DNA from: Pseudomonas sp. J452 | GTDB lineage: Bacteria; Pseudomonadota; Gammaproteobacteria; Pseudomonadales; Pseudomonadaceae | DNA length: 64,000 bases | Reading direction: 5' to 3' | Assembly (NCBI RefSeq): GCF_024666525.1 | Contig: NZ_CP088294.1 | Coordinates: 3,100,001 to 3,164,000 of the forward strand | Made by a program: the position numbers and the translations under genes | Notes under the pieces: generated by a model | The model's input: the letters and a program-made list of their open reading frames with translations, nothing else | The model's database searches: none | What the model was told of the DNA's origin: nothing | Shown here: positions 9,632 through 17,031 of the stretch, one piece after another | Numbering within the stretch: position 1 is the stretch's first letter | Layout of the letters: each line of letters opens with the position of its first letter

Positions 9632-9646
9632 GTGCACGGCTGTTTC

Positions 9647-10414
9647 TCAGGAGAGGAAGCCACCATCCACGTTCAGCGCCACGCCGGTGGTGTAGCTGGA
9701 GGCTTCGCTGGCCAGGTACAGCACGGCACCGGCCATTTCGCTCGGGGCAGCCACGCGCTTGAGCGGGATGCGCTGCAGGGCGAGGTTGAGGATGGCGTCG
9801 TTCTTGGTCAGCGCGGAGGCGAACTTGGTGTCGGTCAGGCCCGGCAGCAGGGCGTTGCAGCGGATGCCGAACTGCGCGCACTCCTTGGCGAAGACCTTGG
9901 TCATGCTGATCACGGCGGCTTTGGTCACCGAGTAGATGCCCTGGAACTCGCCCGGCGAGACGCCGTTGATCGAGGCGACGTTGATGATGCTGCCGCCACC
10001 GCCGGCCTTCATCAGCTTGCCGCCTTCGATGGACATGAAGTAGTAGCCGCGGATGTTGACGTCGACGGTTTTCTGGAACGCGCTCAGGTCGGTGTCCAGC
10101 ACGTTGCAGAACTGCGGGTTGGTGGCGGCGTTGTTGACCAGGATGTCGAGGCGGCCGAACTGCTCGCGGATCATCGCGAAGACGTTGCTGATCTGCTCCA
10201 TCTCGCCGATGTGGCAGGCAATGGCAGTGGCCTTGCCGCCGTCGGCGAGGATGGCGTCGGCGACTTTCTGGCAGTCGTCGATCTTGCGGCTCGACACGAT
10301 CACGTGGGCGCCTTGCTGGGCCAGCAGCTTGGCGATGGCCTCACCGATGCCACGGCTGGCGCCGGAGACGAAAGCGATCTTGCCGTCGAGGTCGAACAGG
10401 TTGGTCTTGGACAT
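9647..10414 (-). CDS. SDR-family short-chain dehydrogenase/reductase
   Basis: A 255-residue classical SDR. The cofactor motif SGASRGIG is at residues 17-24, NNAAT near 93, the catalytic Ser in INVASING and the YSVTK Tyr/Lys pair near residue 160, with the C-terminal NVDGGF seen in many 3-ketoacyl/hydroxyacyl reductases. Arg after the glycine motif suggests NADP(H). It is preceded by AAGGTAA and lies 20 bp behind the phosphotransferase-fold gene on the same strand, so the two are probably co-transcribed. This pairing is recurrent next to ACAD11-like proteins, which suggests a role in acyl-CoA or hydroxyacid breakdown; that is inference. Confidence 0.88.
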   Translation of the reverse strand: MSKTNLFDLDGKIAFVSGASRGIGEAIAKLLAQQGAHVIVSSRKIDDCQKVADAILADGGKATAIACHIGEMEQISNVFAMIREQFGRLDILVNNAATNPQFCNVLDTDLSAFQKTVDVNIRGYYFMSIEGGKLMKAGGGGSIINVASINGVSPGEFQGIYSVTKAAVISMTKVFAKECAQFGIRCNALLPGLTDTKFASALTKNDAILNLALQRIPLKRVAAPSEMAGAVLYLASEASSYTTGVALNVDGGFLS

Positions 10415-10434
10415 TCTGGTTACCTTGATCCGGT

Positions 10435-11502
10435 TTAGAGGGTGGATTTGCCGATGACCTGCAGGCTCATCTGCTCCAGCAGTTTGTTCATGTGAACGAA
10501 CTGGGCGAAGCGCTTGTCCTTGGTCTGGCCGTGGAAGAAGCGGTAGTAGATCTGCTGCACGATGCCGGCCAGGCGGAACAGGCCGTAGGTGTAGTAGAAA
10601 TCGAAATTGTCGATCTGGATGCCCGAGCGCTCGGCGTAGTAGTCGACGAACTCCTGGCGAGTCAGCATGCCGGGGGCGTTGCTTGGCTGACGGCGCATCA
10701 GTTGCACCGGCGCCGGGTCGGCCGCCTCGATCCAGTAGGCGAGGGTGTTGCCCAGGTCCATCAGCGGGTCGCCGATGGTGGTCAGCTCCCAGTCCAGCAC
10801 GCCGATGATCTGCATCGGGTTGCTCGGGTCGAGGATCACGTTGTCGAAGCGGTAGTCGTTGTGGGCGATGGCCGGTTTGCGGTGGTCGGCTGGCATCTTC
10901 TCGCGCAGCCAGGCCTTGACCGGTTCCCAGGTCGGCGCATCGGGGGTCAGGGCCTTCTCGTAGCGATCGCTCCAGCCTTCGATCTGGCGCTTGACGTAGC
11001 CTTCCGGCTTACCCAGGTCGGCCAGTCCGCAGGCCTGGTAATCAACGTTGTGCAAGTCGACCAGCTTGTCGATGAAGCTCTTGCACAGCGCGCGGGTCTG
11101 CTCGGCGCTGAAGTTCAGCTCGGTCGGCATGTCCGAGCGCAGGATGATGCCCTTGACCCGCTGCATCACATAGAACTCGGCGCCGATCACCGACTCGTCG
11201 GTGCAGTGCACGTAGGCCTTGGGGCAGTAGGGGAAGCCGGCGTTGAGCTGGTTGAGGATGCGGTACTCGCGGCCCATGTCGTGCGCCGACTTGGCCTTGT
11301 GGCCGAACGGCGGGCGGCGCAGGACGAATTCCTGCTGCGGGTATTCCAGCAGATAGGTCAGGTTCGAGGCGCCGCCCGGGAACTGGCTGATGCGCGGCTC
11401 GCCGGTCAGGCCGGGAATATGCGCCTTGAGGTACTGGTCGATGATGGCGGCATCGAGTTCTTCGCCATCGCGAATCCCGGTGGACTGGTCTGTAAGCGTC
11501 AT
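10435..11502 (-). CDS. phosphotransferase-fold protein, ACAD11-like (APH family)
   Basis: A 355-residue aminoglycoside-phosphotransferase/kinase-fold protein. The catalytic loop is seen as HNDYRFDNVI and the metal site as DWELTTIGDPLMDLG; FVLRRPPFGHK carries the nucleotide-binding region. This sequence type is the bacterial counterpart of the kinase domain of ACAD10/ACAD11, which acts on 4-hydroxyacyl-CoAs by phosphorylation before rearrangement. In Pseudomonas such proteins are found beside acyl-CoA dehydrogenases and SDRs. AAGGGA precedes the start. The SDR follows after 20 bp. Antibiotic resistance is not implied. Confidence 0.87.
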   Translation of the reverse strand: MTLTDQSTGIRDGEELDAAIIDQYLKAHIPGLTGEPRISQFPGGASNLTYLLEYPQQEFVLRRPPFGHKAKSAHDMGREYRILNQLNAGFPYCPKAYVHCTDESVIGAEFYVMQRVKGIILRSDMPTELNFSAEQTRALCKSFIDKLVDLHNVDYQACGLADLGKPEGYVKRQIEGWSDRYEKALTPDAPTWEPVKAWLREKMPADHRKPAIAHNDYRFDNVILDPSNPMQIIGVLDWELTTIGDPLMDLGNTLAYWIEAADPAPVQLMRRQPSNAPGMLTRQEFVDYYAERSGIQIDNFDFYYTYGLFRLAGIVQQIYYRFFHGQTKDKRFAQFVHMNKLLEQMSLQVIGKSTL

Positions 11503-11643
11503 GCTTATCCCTTCTGCTGATGATGGGTGCCACTAATTATTGGCTAATTTAATGGTGCCCTTAAGCAAAGCACAGCGTTATAGATGTGGCTGTTGGTCAT
11601 TGATCAAGAGGCCTGATTGCTGTCTGTCGCTTGAGAACGGGCG

Positions 11644-11676
11644 AAAAAAAACCGGAGTCCGAAGGCTCCGGTTTTT
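11644..11676. terminator. rho-independent terminator after the SCP2 gene
   Basis: AAAAACCGGAG at 11647-11657 pairs with CTCCGGTTTTT at 11666-11676 around an 8-base loop. It stands 29 bp beyond the stop of the minus-strand SCP2 gene and reads as a terminator on both strands. Confidence 0.88.
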
Positions 11677-11704
11677 CGTGTTACCACAGCGTAGACGCTA
11701 GGTC

Positions 11705-12019
11705 TTACACCGGGAACAGTTCGGCCAGTTTCATGGCCAGCATCATGTCGCCTTCGGCGCGCAGTTTGCCGCCCATGAAGGCTTGCATGCCGTCGGTTTC
11801 GCCGCTGGCGATGCCGGCCAGGGTGGCGCTGTCCATGATCAGGGTGACGTTGGCATTGGCGTTGTCGCCTTGCTGTACGTCGCAGGTGCCGTCTTTGACG
11901 ATCAGCGCGTAGTTCTCACCGTCTTCGATGTTGAACTGGAATACCAGGTCCAGGCCGGCAGCAGCGCTGGCGTTGAACTTGGACTGCATGGAGTTGATGG
12001 TGTCGGCAACGGAGCTCAT
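11705..12019 (-). CDS. SCP2 sterol-binding domain protein
   Basis: A stand-alone 104-residue SCP2 domain: N-terminal helix, then the beta-sheet core around LDLVFQFNIEDG and LIVKDGTCDV, and the C-terminal FMGGKLRAEGDMMLAMKLAELF helix region that lines the hydrophobic tunnel. Such proteins bind fatty acids, acyl-CoAs or other lipids in the cytosol. AAGGA precedes the start. It stands between the histidine phosphatase upstream and the phosphotransferase/SDR pair downstream, so a lipid-handling role fits. A terminator separates it from the latter pair. Confidence 0.9.
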   Translation of the reverse strand: MSSVADTINSMQSKFNASAAAGLDLVFQFNIEDGENYALIVKDGTCDVQQGDNANANVTLIMDSATLAGIASGETDGMQAFMGGKLRAEGDMMLAMKLAELFPV

Positions 12020-12080
12020 GGTTTCTATCCTTTGTTATCGAGGGTTTCTGGCGGCCTTGCGGGCCGCAGTGGGCTGGAAC

Positions 12081-12791
12081 TCAGCGATAGGTGATGAGTT
12101 CCGGCGCCTTCAACAGCTCCAAATGCACACGGCTGTTGAAGGAAGCCAGGGTCACCTCGTTGCCGCGAAACTGCAGGCGCGACAGCGAGGTGTTGACGAT
12201 TTGCCAGTTGAGATCGAACGCCTTGTGGGCGGGTACGCCGGTCAACAGGTGGAGCAATGCGGTAATGGTGCCGCCGGAGGTGAACACGGCGATGTTCTGT
12301 CTGTGCTCAGCTTGGGCGAGCAGGCGCTCGAGCCCTGACTGTACACCACCGACGAAACCTTGCCAGGTTTCATGGCCGGGCTGGTCGTGTTCTCCGCTGA
12401 CCCAGCGCTGGATAATGCGCGCGAACAGGCGCTGGAAGGCGGCGCGGTTGTCTTTCGGATTGCGCAGGATGTCGAGGGCATCCGGCTCGCTCGGCAGCAT
12501 GGCTGGCAACAAACCACGGATCACCGCTTCGGCATCGAATTCGTTAAAGCCGGCGTCCAGCTCCAGCTCTGGCGCTGGCAGGCCAGCGGCGACACAGCGC
12601 TGCAAGGCGGCTGTGGCGGTATGCTGTTGGCGGCGCAGGGTGCCGCTGACGCAGCGATCAAAGCTCAGGCCGAGGTGTGCCAGGTGATCACCGAGTACTT
12701 CTGCCTGGCGAATACCGGTCGGCGACAGCACGTCATAGTCGTCTGCACCGAAAGAGGCTTGGCCATGGCGAATCAGGTAGATGCTGCCCAC
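12081..12791 (-). CDS. histidine phosphatase (phosphoglycerate mutase-like) family protein
   Basis: A 236-residue branch 1 histidine phosphatase. The catalytic motif LIRHGQA is at residues 6-12, and a later region with the second catalytic His lies in the TSGGTITALLHLL segment (VFTSGGTIT), where the usual HG is replaced by SGG. The start is a GTG at 12791 with only a weak upstream purine stretch. It is 61 bp before the SCP2 gene and likely shares its transcript. Substrate is unknown. The missing canonical second His could reduce or alter activity. Confidence 0.85.
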   Translation of the reverse strand: MGSIYLIRHGQASFGADDYDVLSPTGIRQAEVLGDHLAHLGLSFDRCVSGTLRRQQHTATAALQRCVAAGLPAPELELDAGFNEFDAEAVIRGLLPAMLPSEPDALDILRNPKDNRAAFQRLFARIIQRWVSGEHDQPGHETWQGFVGGVQSGLERLLAQAEHRQNIAVFTSGGTITALLHLLTGVPAHKAFDLNWQIVNTSLSRLQFRGNEVTLASFNSRVHLELLKAPELITYR

Positions 12792-13120
12792 GTCTGCAGT
12801 CGATCCCGGCAGTGGAAGTTTCGCGAGGTTATGGGCAGAGCCGGGGCGCTGTCAACGAAAAAACATACGCTTGTTTGAATTGCTTTGGGGCTGCCGACGC
12901 GCGGCTTTGCACGCTCACTGGGCCATTGCGCTGCGGCGTGCCGGTGGCGGATATGAGGCTCCATAGCCGAGGCTGATAGTGCCGCTGCTGCTGGCGGTTA
13001 ATCACCTGTCCAAGCATGAACAGATATTTCCGTTGCGGACACTGCCGGTCGGCCTCGGTATGCTTGAGGCTGGCAGGGGCCGCTGGCGGTTTCCTGGATA
13101 GGTACGAATAAGGGGGAGCT
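12792..13120. other. divergent intergenic region, histidine phosphatase / sohB
   Basis: No gene is seen in these 329 bases. They must hold the two divergent promoters. The only clear element is the strong AGGGGGAG ribosome site of sohB at 13111-13118. Confidence 0.5.
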
Positions 13121-14143
13121 GTGGAGTTTCTGATGGACTATGCGGAGTTTCTGCTGCGTACCGTAACCCTGGTGGTGGCGGTGATCGTGGTACTGGTGAC
13201 CATCGCGGCGCTGCGCAGTAAAGGTCGCGGCAAAGGCAGCGGTCATCTCGATGTACACAAGCTGAACGATTTCTACAAAGCCCTGCGCGAGCGCCTCGAG
13301 CATGCACTGCTCGACAAGGCTGAGCTGAAGGCCCGGCACAAGGCCGAAGCCAAGCAGGCGAAGATCGACAAGAAGGCCGGCACCAGCAAATCGCGGGTGT
13401 TCGTCCTCGACTTCGATGGCGATATCAAGGCCTCGGCCACCGACAGCCTGCGCCACGAAGTGACCGCCTTGCTGAGCATGGCCAGCGCTGCCGACGAAGT
13501 GGTGGTGCGCCTGGAAAGTGGCGGTGGCATGGTGCACAGCTATGGCCTGGCCTCGTCGCAGCTGGCGCGGATTCGCGACGCTGGCATCCCGCTGACCGTC
13601 TGCGTGGACAAGGTGGCGGCCAGCGGCGGCTACATGATGGCCTGCGTCGGGCAGAAGATCCTCGCTGCGCCGTTCGCCATCCTCGGCTCCATCGGCGTGG
13701 TGGCGCAGTTGCCCAACGTGCACCGCCTGTTGAAGAAGCACGACATCGATTTTGAAGTGCTGACCGCCGGTGAATACAAGCGCACCCTGACCGTGTTCGG
13801 CGAGAACACCGACAAGGGCCGGGAGAAGTTCCAGGAAGACCTGGAAACCACCCATGTGCTGTTCAAGAACTTCGTGGCGCGCTATCGCGCGCAGCTGGTG
13901 ATCGACGAGATCGCCACCGGTGAGGTCTGGCTGGGCATTGCCGCGCTGGACAAGCAACTGGTCGACGAGCTCAAGACCAGCGACGAGTACCTGGCTGAGC
14001 GCGCCCGCGAAGCCGATCTGTTCCACCTGCATTACGCTGAGAAGAAGAGCCTGCCGGAGCGTTTCGGCCTGGCTGCCAGCGTGGCGCTCGACCGGGTGCT
14101 GCTGAACTGGTGGAACCGGCTCCATCAACAACGTTTCTGGTAA
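13121..14143 (+). CDS. sohB: SohB-like inner-membrane serine protease (peptidase S49)
   Basis: A 340-residue protein with one N-terminal membrane helix (about residues 6-26) and a soluble S49/signal-peptide-peptidase domain. The catalytic Ser lies in the motif VAASGGYMMAC near residue 170, and the general-base Lys is expected in the EYKRT segment further on. GTG at 13121 was chosen over ATG at 13133 because AGGGGGAG stands immediately upstream at proper spacing. SohB proteases are membrane-tethered with a periplasmic active site and degrade membrane-derived peptides or misfolded proteins. acuI follows 11 bp later. Confidence 0.9.
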   Translation: MEFLMDYAEFLLRTVTLVVAVIVVLVTIAALRSKGRGKGSGHLDVHKLNDFYKALRERLEHALLDKAELKARHKAEAKQAKIDKKAGTSKSRVFVLDFDGDIKASATDSLRHEVTALLSMASAADEVVVRLESGGGMVHSYGLASSQLARIRDAGIPLTVCVDKVAASGGYMMACVGQKILAAPFAILGSIGVVAQLPNVHRLLKKHDIDFEVLTAGEYKRTLTVFGENTDKGREKFQEDLETTHVLFKNFVARYRAQLVIDEIATGEVWLGIAALDKQLVDELKTSDEYLAERAREADLFHLHYAEKKSLPERFGLAASVALDRVLLNWWNRLHQQRFW

Positions 14144-14154
14144 CGGGAGGCTGC

Positions 14155-15144
14155 ATGACTCAGTTCAAGGCGCTGCTGGTCAGCGAAAACGAAGGTGCGT
14201 TCTCGGCTCAGATGACGGAGCGCGACACCGCTGATCTGCCGCTTGGCGATGTGCTGATTCGTGTGCAGTACTCCTCGCTCAACTACAAGGATGCCTTGTC
14301 CGCCAGTGGTAACCGTGGTGTGACCCGGAGCTATCCGCATACGCCCGGCATCGATGCCGCCGGGGTAGTCGCCGAATCGCGGGTGGCCGAGTTCGCCGTG
14401 GGCGATGAGGTGATCGTCACCGGCTACGACCTGGGCATGAATACCGCCGGTGGTTTTGGTCAGTACATCCGTGTGCCGGCAGCCTGGGTGATCAAGCGCC
14501 CGGCCGGACTGAGCCTGCGTGAGGCGATGCTGCTCGGCACGGCCGGGCTGACCGCCGCATTGTGCGTGGACAAGCTGGAGCAGGCCGGGTTGACCCCCGA
14601 AGCGGGCCCGGTGCTGGTGACCGGCGCCACCGGCGGGGTTGGCAGTGTCGCCGTGGCCTTGCTGGCGCGCCTGGGTTACAGCGTGGCCGCTGCCACCGGC
14701 AAGGTCGAGCAGGGCGAGTTCCTGCGTCAGCTCGGGGCGCAGCAGATCGTGCCACGCAGTGAGCTGCAGGAAGGCATCGACAAGCCGATGCTCAAGGAGC
14801 GTTGGGCCGGCGCGGTGGACACGGTAGGCGGTGACATCCTGTTCAACGTGGTCAAGTCGCTGCGCTATGGCGCCAGCGTGGCCTGTTGCGGGCTGACCGC
14901 CGGGGTTGGCTTCAAGGCCAATGTCATGCCCTTCATCCTGCGCGGCGCCAACCTCTTGGGGGTGGACTCGGTGGAACTGCCGCTGGTGGTCAAGGCGTCC
15001 ATGTGGGACAAGCTGTCCGTGCAGTGGAAACTCGGCAACCTCGAGGCCCTGGCGCGGGAAGTGGGGCTGCAGGAGCTACCGCAGGAGATCGAGCAGATCC
15101 TGGCGGGCAAGCAGGTCGGTCGGGTGCTGGTCAATCTCGGCTGA
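14155..15144 (+). CDS. acuI: YhdH/AcuI-type acrylyl-CoA reductase (NADPH)
   Basis: A 329-residue zinc-free medium-chain dehydrogenase. The YhdH/YhfP signature SSLNYKDALSA is near residue 40, HTPGIDAAGVV follows, and the NADPH-binding motif GATGGVGSVAVA is near 156. The ATG at 14155 has GGGAGG four bases upstream and is preferred over the upstream in-frame start inside sohB. The family reduces acrylyl-CoA to propionyl-CoA and detoxifies acrylate-type electrophiles. It is in one unit with sohB and ends before a strong hairpin terminator. Confidence 0.92.
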   Translation: MTQFKALLVSENEGAFSAQMTERDTADLPLGDVLIRVQYSSLNYKDALSASGNRGVTRSYPHTPGIDAAGVVAESRVAEFAVGDEVIVTGYDLGMNTAGGFGQYIRVPAAWVIKRPAGLSLREAMLLGTAGLTAALCVDKLEQAGLTPEAGPVLVTGATGGVGSVAVALLARLGYSVAAATGKVEQGEFLRQLGAQQIVPRSELQEGIDKPMLKERWAGAVDTVGGDILFNVVKSLRYGASVACCGLTAGVGFKANVMPFILRGANLLGVDSVELPLVVKASMWDKLSVQWKLGNLEALAREVGLQELPQEIEQILAGKQVGRVLVNLG

Positions 15145-15161
15145 TAGGTGTGGCGTGGCAG

Positions 15162-15190
15162 AAGGCCCGGCTTATGCCGGGCCTTTGCGT
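15162..15190 (+). terminator. rho-independent terminator after acuI
   Basis: AAGGCCCGGC (15162-15171) pairs with GCCGGGCCTT (15176-15185) around TTAT, followed by a short T-containing tail. Confidence 0.85.
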
Positions 15191-15200
15191 TTTGAACGAC

Positions 15201-15249
15201 GTAGGGCGGGTGAAACCCGCGTGTTAGCTCGCGGGTGCACCCGCCCTAC
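15201..15249. repeat. GTAGGGCGGGTG palindromic repeat
   Basis: GTAGGGCGGGTG at 15201-15212 faces CACCCGCCCTAC at 15238-15249, and inner CCCGCG/CGCGGG pairs extend the stem. It resembles the shorter element at 7925-7961 and is probably an interspersed repeat. Confidence 0.75.
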
Positions 15250-15265
15250 AGGGTGTGGCCGATCT

Positions 15266-15703
15266 TCAGGCCTGACTGACATACATGGTGATTTCGGCGC
15301 GGAACACCGGCTTGTCACCGACATAGGCCAGCACCGGAACCTTCACATCGCCCAGTTGGCTCCAGTCGATGGCGCTGCCGTCGGCCACGGCGCGAATGTC
15401 GCCATCGGCCTTGGCCAGGTATTCCACCGTCATGCCACGGGGAATCCAGCGGCAGCCCTTGGGGATCGAGGCATCGGTCATGGTGCCAGCCGCCAGTTCG
15501 GCGGCGTTGCACAGGGCGATGGCGTGCACGGTGCCCAGGTGGTTGAGCACCTCGCGGCGCTTGGCGAAGGTCACTTCGGCGTAACCCGCGCGCAGCTCGA
15601 CGAACTGCGGGGCGATGCTGGCGAAGTAGGGGGCGACCTGGCCGATCATGGCGCTGAACTGTGCCGGGCCGGCTTGCTGGTACATCTGCATCATCTGACT
15701 CAT
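15266..15703 (-). CDS. hotdog-fold DUF4442/thioesterase-like protein
   Basis: A 145-residue hotdog-fold protein of the DUF4442 type. An N-terminal helix (MMQMYQQAGPAQFSAMI) leads into strands with GYAEVTFAKRREVLNHLGTVHAIALCNAAELAAG, the region that forms the central hotdog helix and substrate pocket. AGGAGCACCC precedes the ATG. Relatives hydrolyse or bind acyl-CoA thioesters, but a reaction cannot be assigned. It is divergent from the TetR regulator, with a palindromic operator-like region between them, which suggests that the regulator controls it. Confidence 0.82.
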   Translation of the reverse strand: MSQMMQMYQQAGPAQFSAMIGQVAPYFASIAPQFVELRAGYAEVTFAKRREVLNHLGTVHAIALCNAAELAAGTMTDASIPKGCRWIPRGMTVEYLAKADGDIRAVADGSAIDWSQLGDVKVPVLAYVGDKPVFRAEITMYVSQA

Positions 15704-15759
15704 GGGTGCTCCTGGAATGGCAAATACATTGAAGAGAAGCGCGCGCCGAGGCAGTATAC

Positions 15760-15794
15760 GAATATTGGAATTTAATTCTAGAAAAATATTCTAG
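15760..15794. promoter_or_regulatory. operator-like palindromes upstream of the TetR gene
   Basis: Within this AT-rich stretch, GAATT-T-AATTC is a palindrome at 15768-15778 and CTAGAA-N5-TTCTAG at 15778-15794. They lie in the divergent gap between the hotdog protein and the TetR regulator, the usual place for a TetR operator. Confidence 0.55.
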
Positions 15795-15815
15795 TAATGA
15801 TTGTTAAGGAATCCC

Positions 15816-16400
15816 ATGGCCCGTCCCTCGCGTAAACATGAAATTCTCCAGGCTGCCCTGGCCTGCTTTACCGAGTTCGGGGTGGATGCCACGACCATCG
15901 AGATGATTCGTGACCGGTCGGGCGCCAGCACCGGCAGCCTGTATCACCACTTCGGCAACAAGGAGCGCATCATCGCAGCGCTCTATCTGGCCGGCACTGG
16001 CGAGTACGCCGAACTGCTGGAGCAGGGCTTCAGCACGGCCAATAGCGCCGAAGCCTGCGTCAAGCTGCTGGTGACCAGCTACATCGACTGGGTGGCGGCC
16101 AACCCGGACTGGGCGCGCTTCATCCTGCACAGTCGCGGTCGGGTCGAGGCCAGTGAACGCGGTGATGAACTGCGCGAGGCCAACCGCCTGCATTTCCAGC
16201 GCATCTTCGAGGCGCTGTCCGGCTATCGGGAGGAGGGGCTGTTCAAGCCGATGCCGGTGGACTGTTTCGCCTCGGTGATCATCGGCCCGACCCATGACTT
16301 CGCCCGCAACTGGCTGGCTGGGCGCACCCAGACCGAGCTGGCTGACTGTCGCCAATTGCTGGCGCAGGTGGCCTGGGAGTCGGTGCGCGCCAATCCCTAG
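15816..16400 (+). CDS. TetR/AcrR-family transcriptional regulator
   Basis: A 194-residue TetR regulator. The helix-turn-helix spans about residues 6-50, with the recognition-helix signature ASTGSLYHHFGNKERIIAAL. The ligand domain follows, holding DWARFILHSRG and FASVIIGPTHDFARNWLAGR, a C-terminal form seen in small-ligand or fatty-acid sensors. The ATG at 15816 is preceded by TAAGGA at five bases; an in-frame TTG at 15801 is less likely. The divergent hotdog gene and the palindromes between them point to control of that gene and of itself. Confidence 0.9.
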   Translation: MARPSRKHEILQAALACFTEFGVDATTIEMIRDRSGASTGSLYHHFGNKERIIAALYLAGTGEYAELLEQGFSTANSAEACVKLLVTSYIDWVAANPDWARFILHSRGRVEASERGDELREANRLHFQRIFEALSGYREEGLFKPMPVDCFASVIIGPTHDFARNWLAGRTQTELADCRQLLAQVAWESVRANP

Positions 16401-16413
16401 GCGCGACATTTTC

Positions 16414-16474
16414 CGTAGCCCGGATGCAATTCGGGAAGCAGGCGACTCCGCTCCCGGATTGCATCCGGGCTACG
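16414..16474. repeat. CGTAGCCCGGATGCAAT palindromic repeat
   Basis: CGTAGCCCGGATGCAAT and its reverse complement ATTGCATCCGGGCTACG flank about 27 bases. A related element with a different inner arm is at 30748-30806 (GTAGCCCGGAC). Interspersed repeat of unknown role. Confidence 0.78.
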
Positions 16475-16489
16475 GCGGGCTTGGAATAA

Positions 16490-16516
16490 AAAAGCCCCGC
16501 ACTTGGCGGGGCTTTT
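16490..16516. terminator. bidirectional rho-independent terminator
   Basis: AAAAGCCCCGC (16490-16500) pairs with GCGGGGCTTTT (16506-16516), loop ACTTG, between the convergent TetR and DUF934 genes. Confidence 0.92.
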
Positions 16517-16533
16517 CATGCTGCTGGCCGTGC

Positions 16534-17031
16534 TCAGGCGCGGCGGCGGAACAGCGGTTGCGGCTGGTCGGCGGACGCCTGGTAGACCTCGGAGAATTCC
16601 TCGAAGGCTTGCAGGGCGTCGAGCGGGTCCTTGTCCGCACGCAGGGCGAAGGCATCGAAGCCGACGCGCTGATAGGAGAACAGCTGGTCACGCAGCACAT
16701 CGCCAATCGCCCGCACTTCGCCTTTGTAGCCGTAGCGGGTGCGCAGCAGGTAGGCGGTGGAGCAATGGCGGCCGTCGGTGAAGGCCGGGAAATTCAGCGC
16801 GATCACCTGGAAGTTGTCCAGCTGGTCGGCGATCTCTTCGATCTCTTCGCCGGCATCCAGCCATACGCCGAGGCCGCCATCGCGGGCTTTCAGCGCCGTG
16901 CTGTGTTCGACCCACAGGGCCAGCGGCACGATCAGGTCGTCGCAGTTGGAGATGCCATCGAGCGTGGCGTCCTTGGGCAGCAGGTGCCAGGTTTCGTCGA
17001 GCACCTGGCCGTTCTTAATGATTCGCTGCAT
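16534..17031 (-). CDS. DUF934 protein linked to sulfite reductase
   Basis: A 165-residue soluble protein of the DUF934 (COG3749) family, recognised by the start MQRIIKNGQVLDETW, the middle VWLDAGEEIEEIADQLDNFQVIALNFPAFTDGRHCSTA and the DVLRDQLFSYQRVGFDAFALR region. The start at 17031 overlaps the end of cysI by 17 bp, so it is translated from the same message. Linkage to cysI is widespread in proteobacteria and suggests a supporting role in sulfite reduction, possibly electron delivery or siroheme enzyme assembly; no enzymatic motif is visible. A longer upstream frame exists but runs inside cysI. Confidence 0.9.
   Translation of the reverse strand: MQRIIKNGQVLDETWHLLPKDATLDGISNCDDLIVPLALWVEHSTALKARDGGLGVWLDAGEEIEEIADQLDNFQVIALNFPAFTDGRHCSTAYLLRTRYGYKGEVRAIGDVLRDQLFSYQRVGFDAFALRADKDPLDALQAFEEFSEVYQASADQPQPLFRRRA

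Noticed and set aside
10435..11502. Aminoglycoside resistance gene
   Set aside because: APH fold, but the sequence type and neighbours are those of ACAD11-like acyl metabolism proteins.
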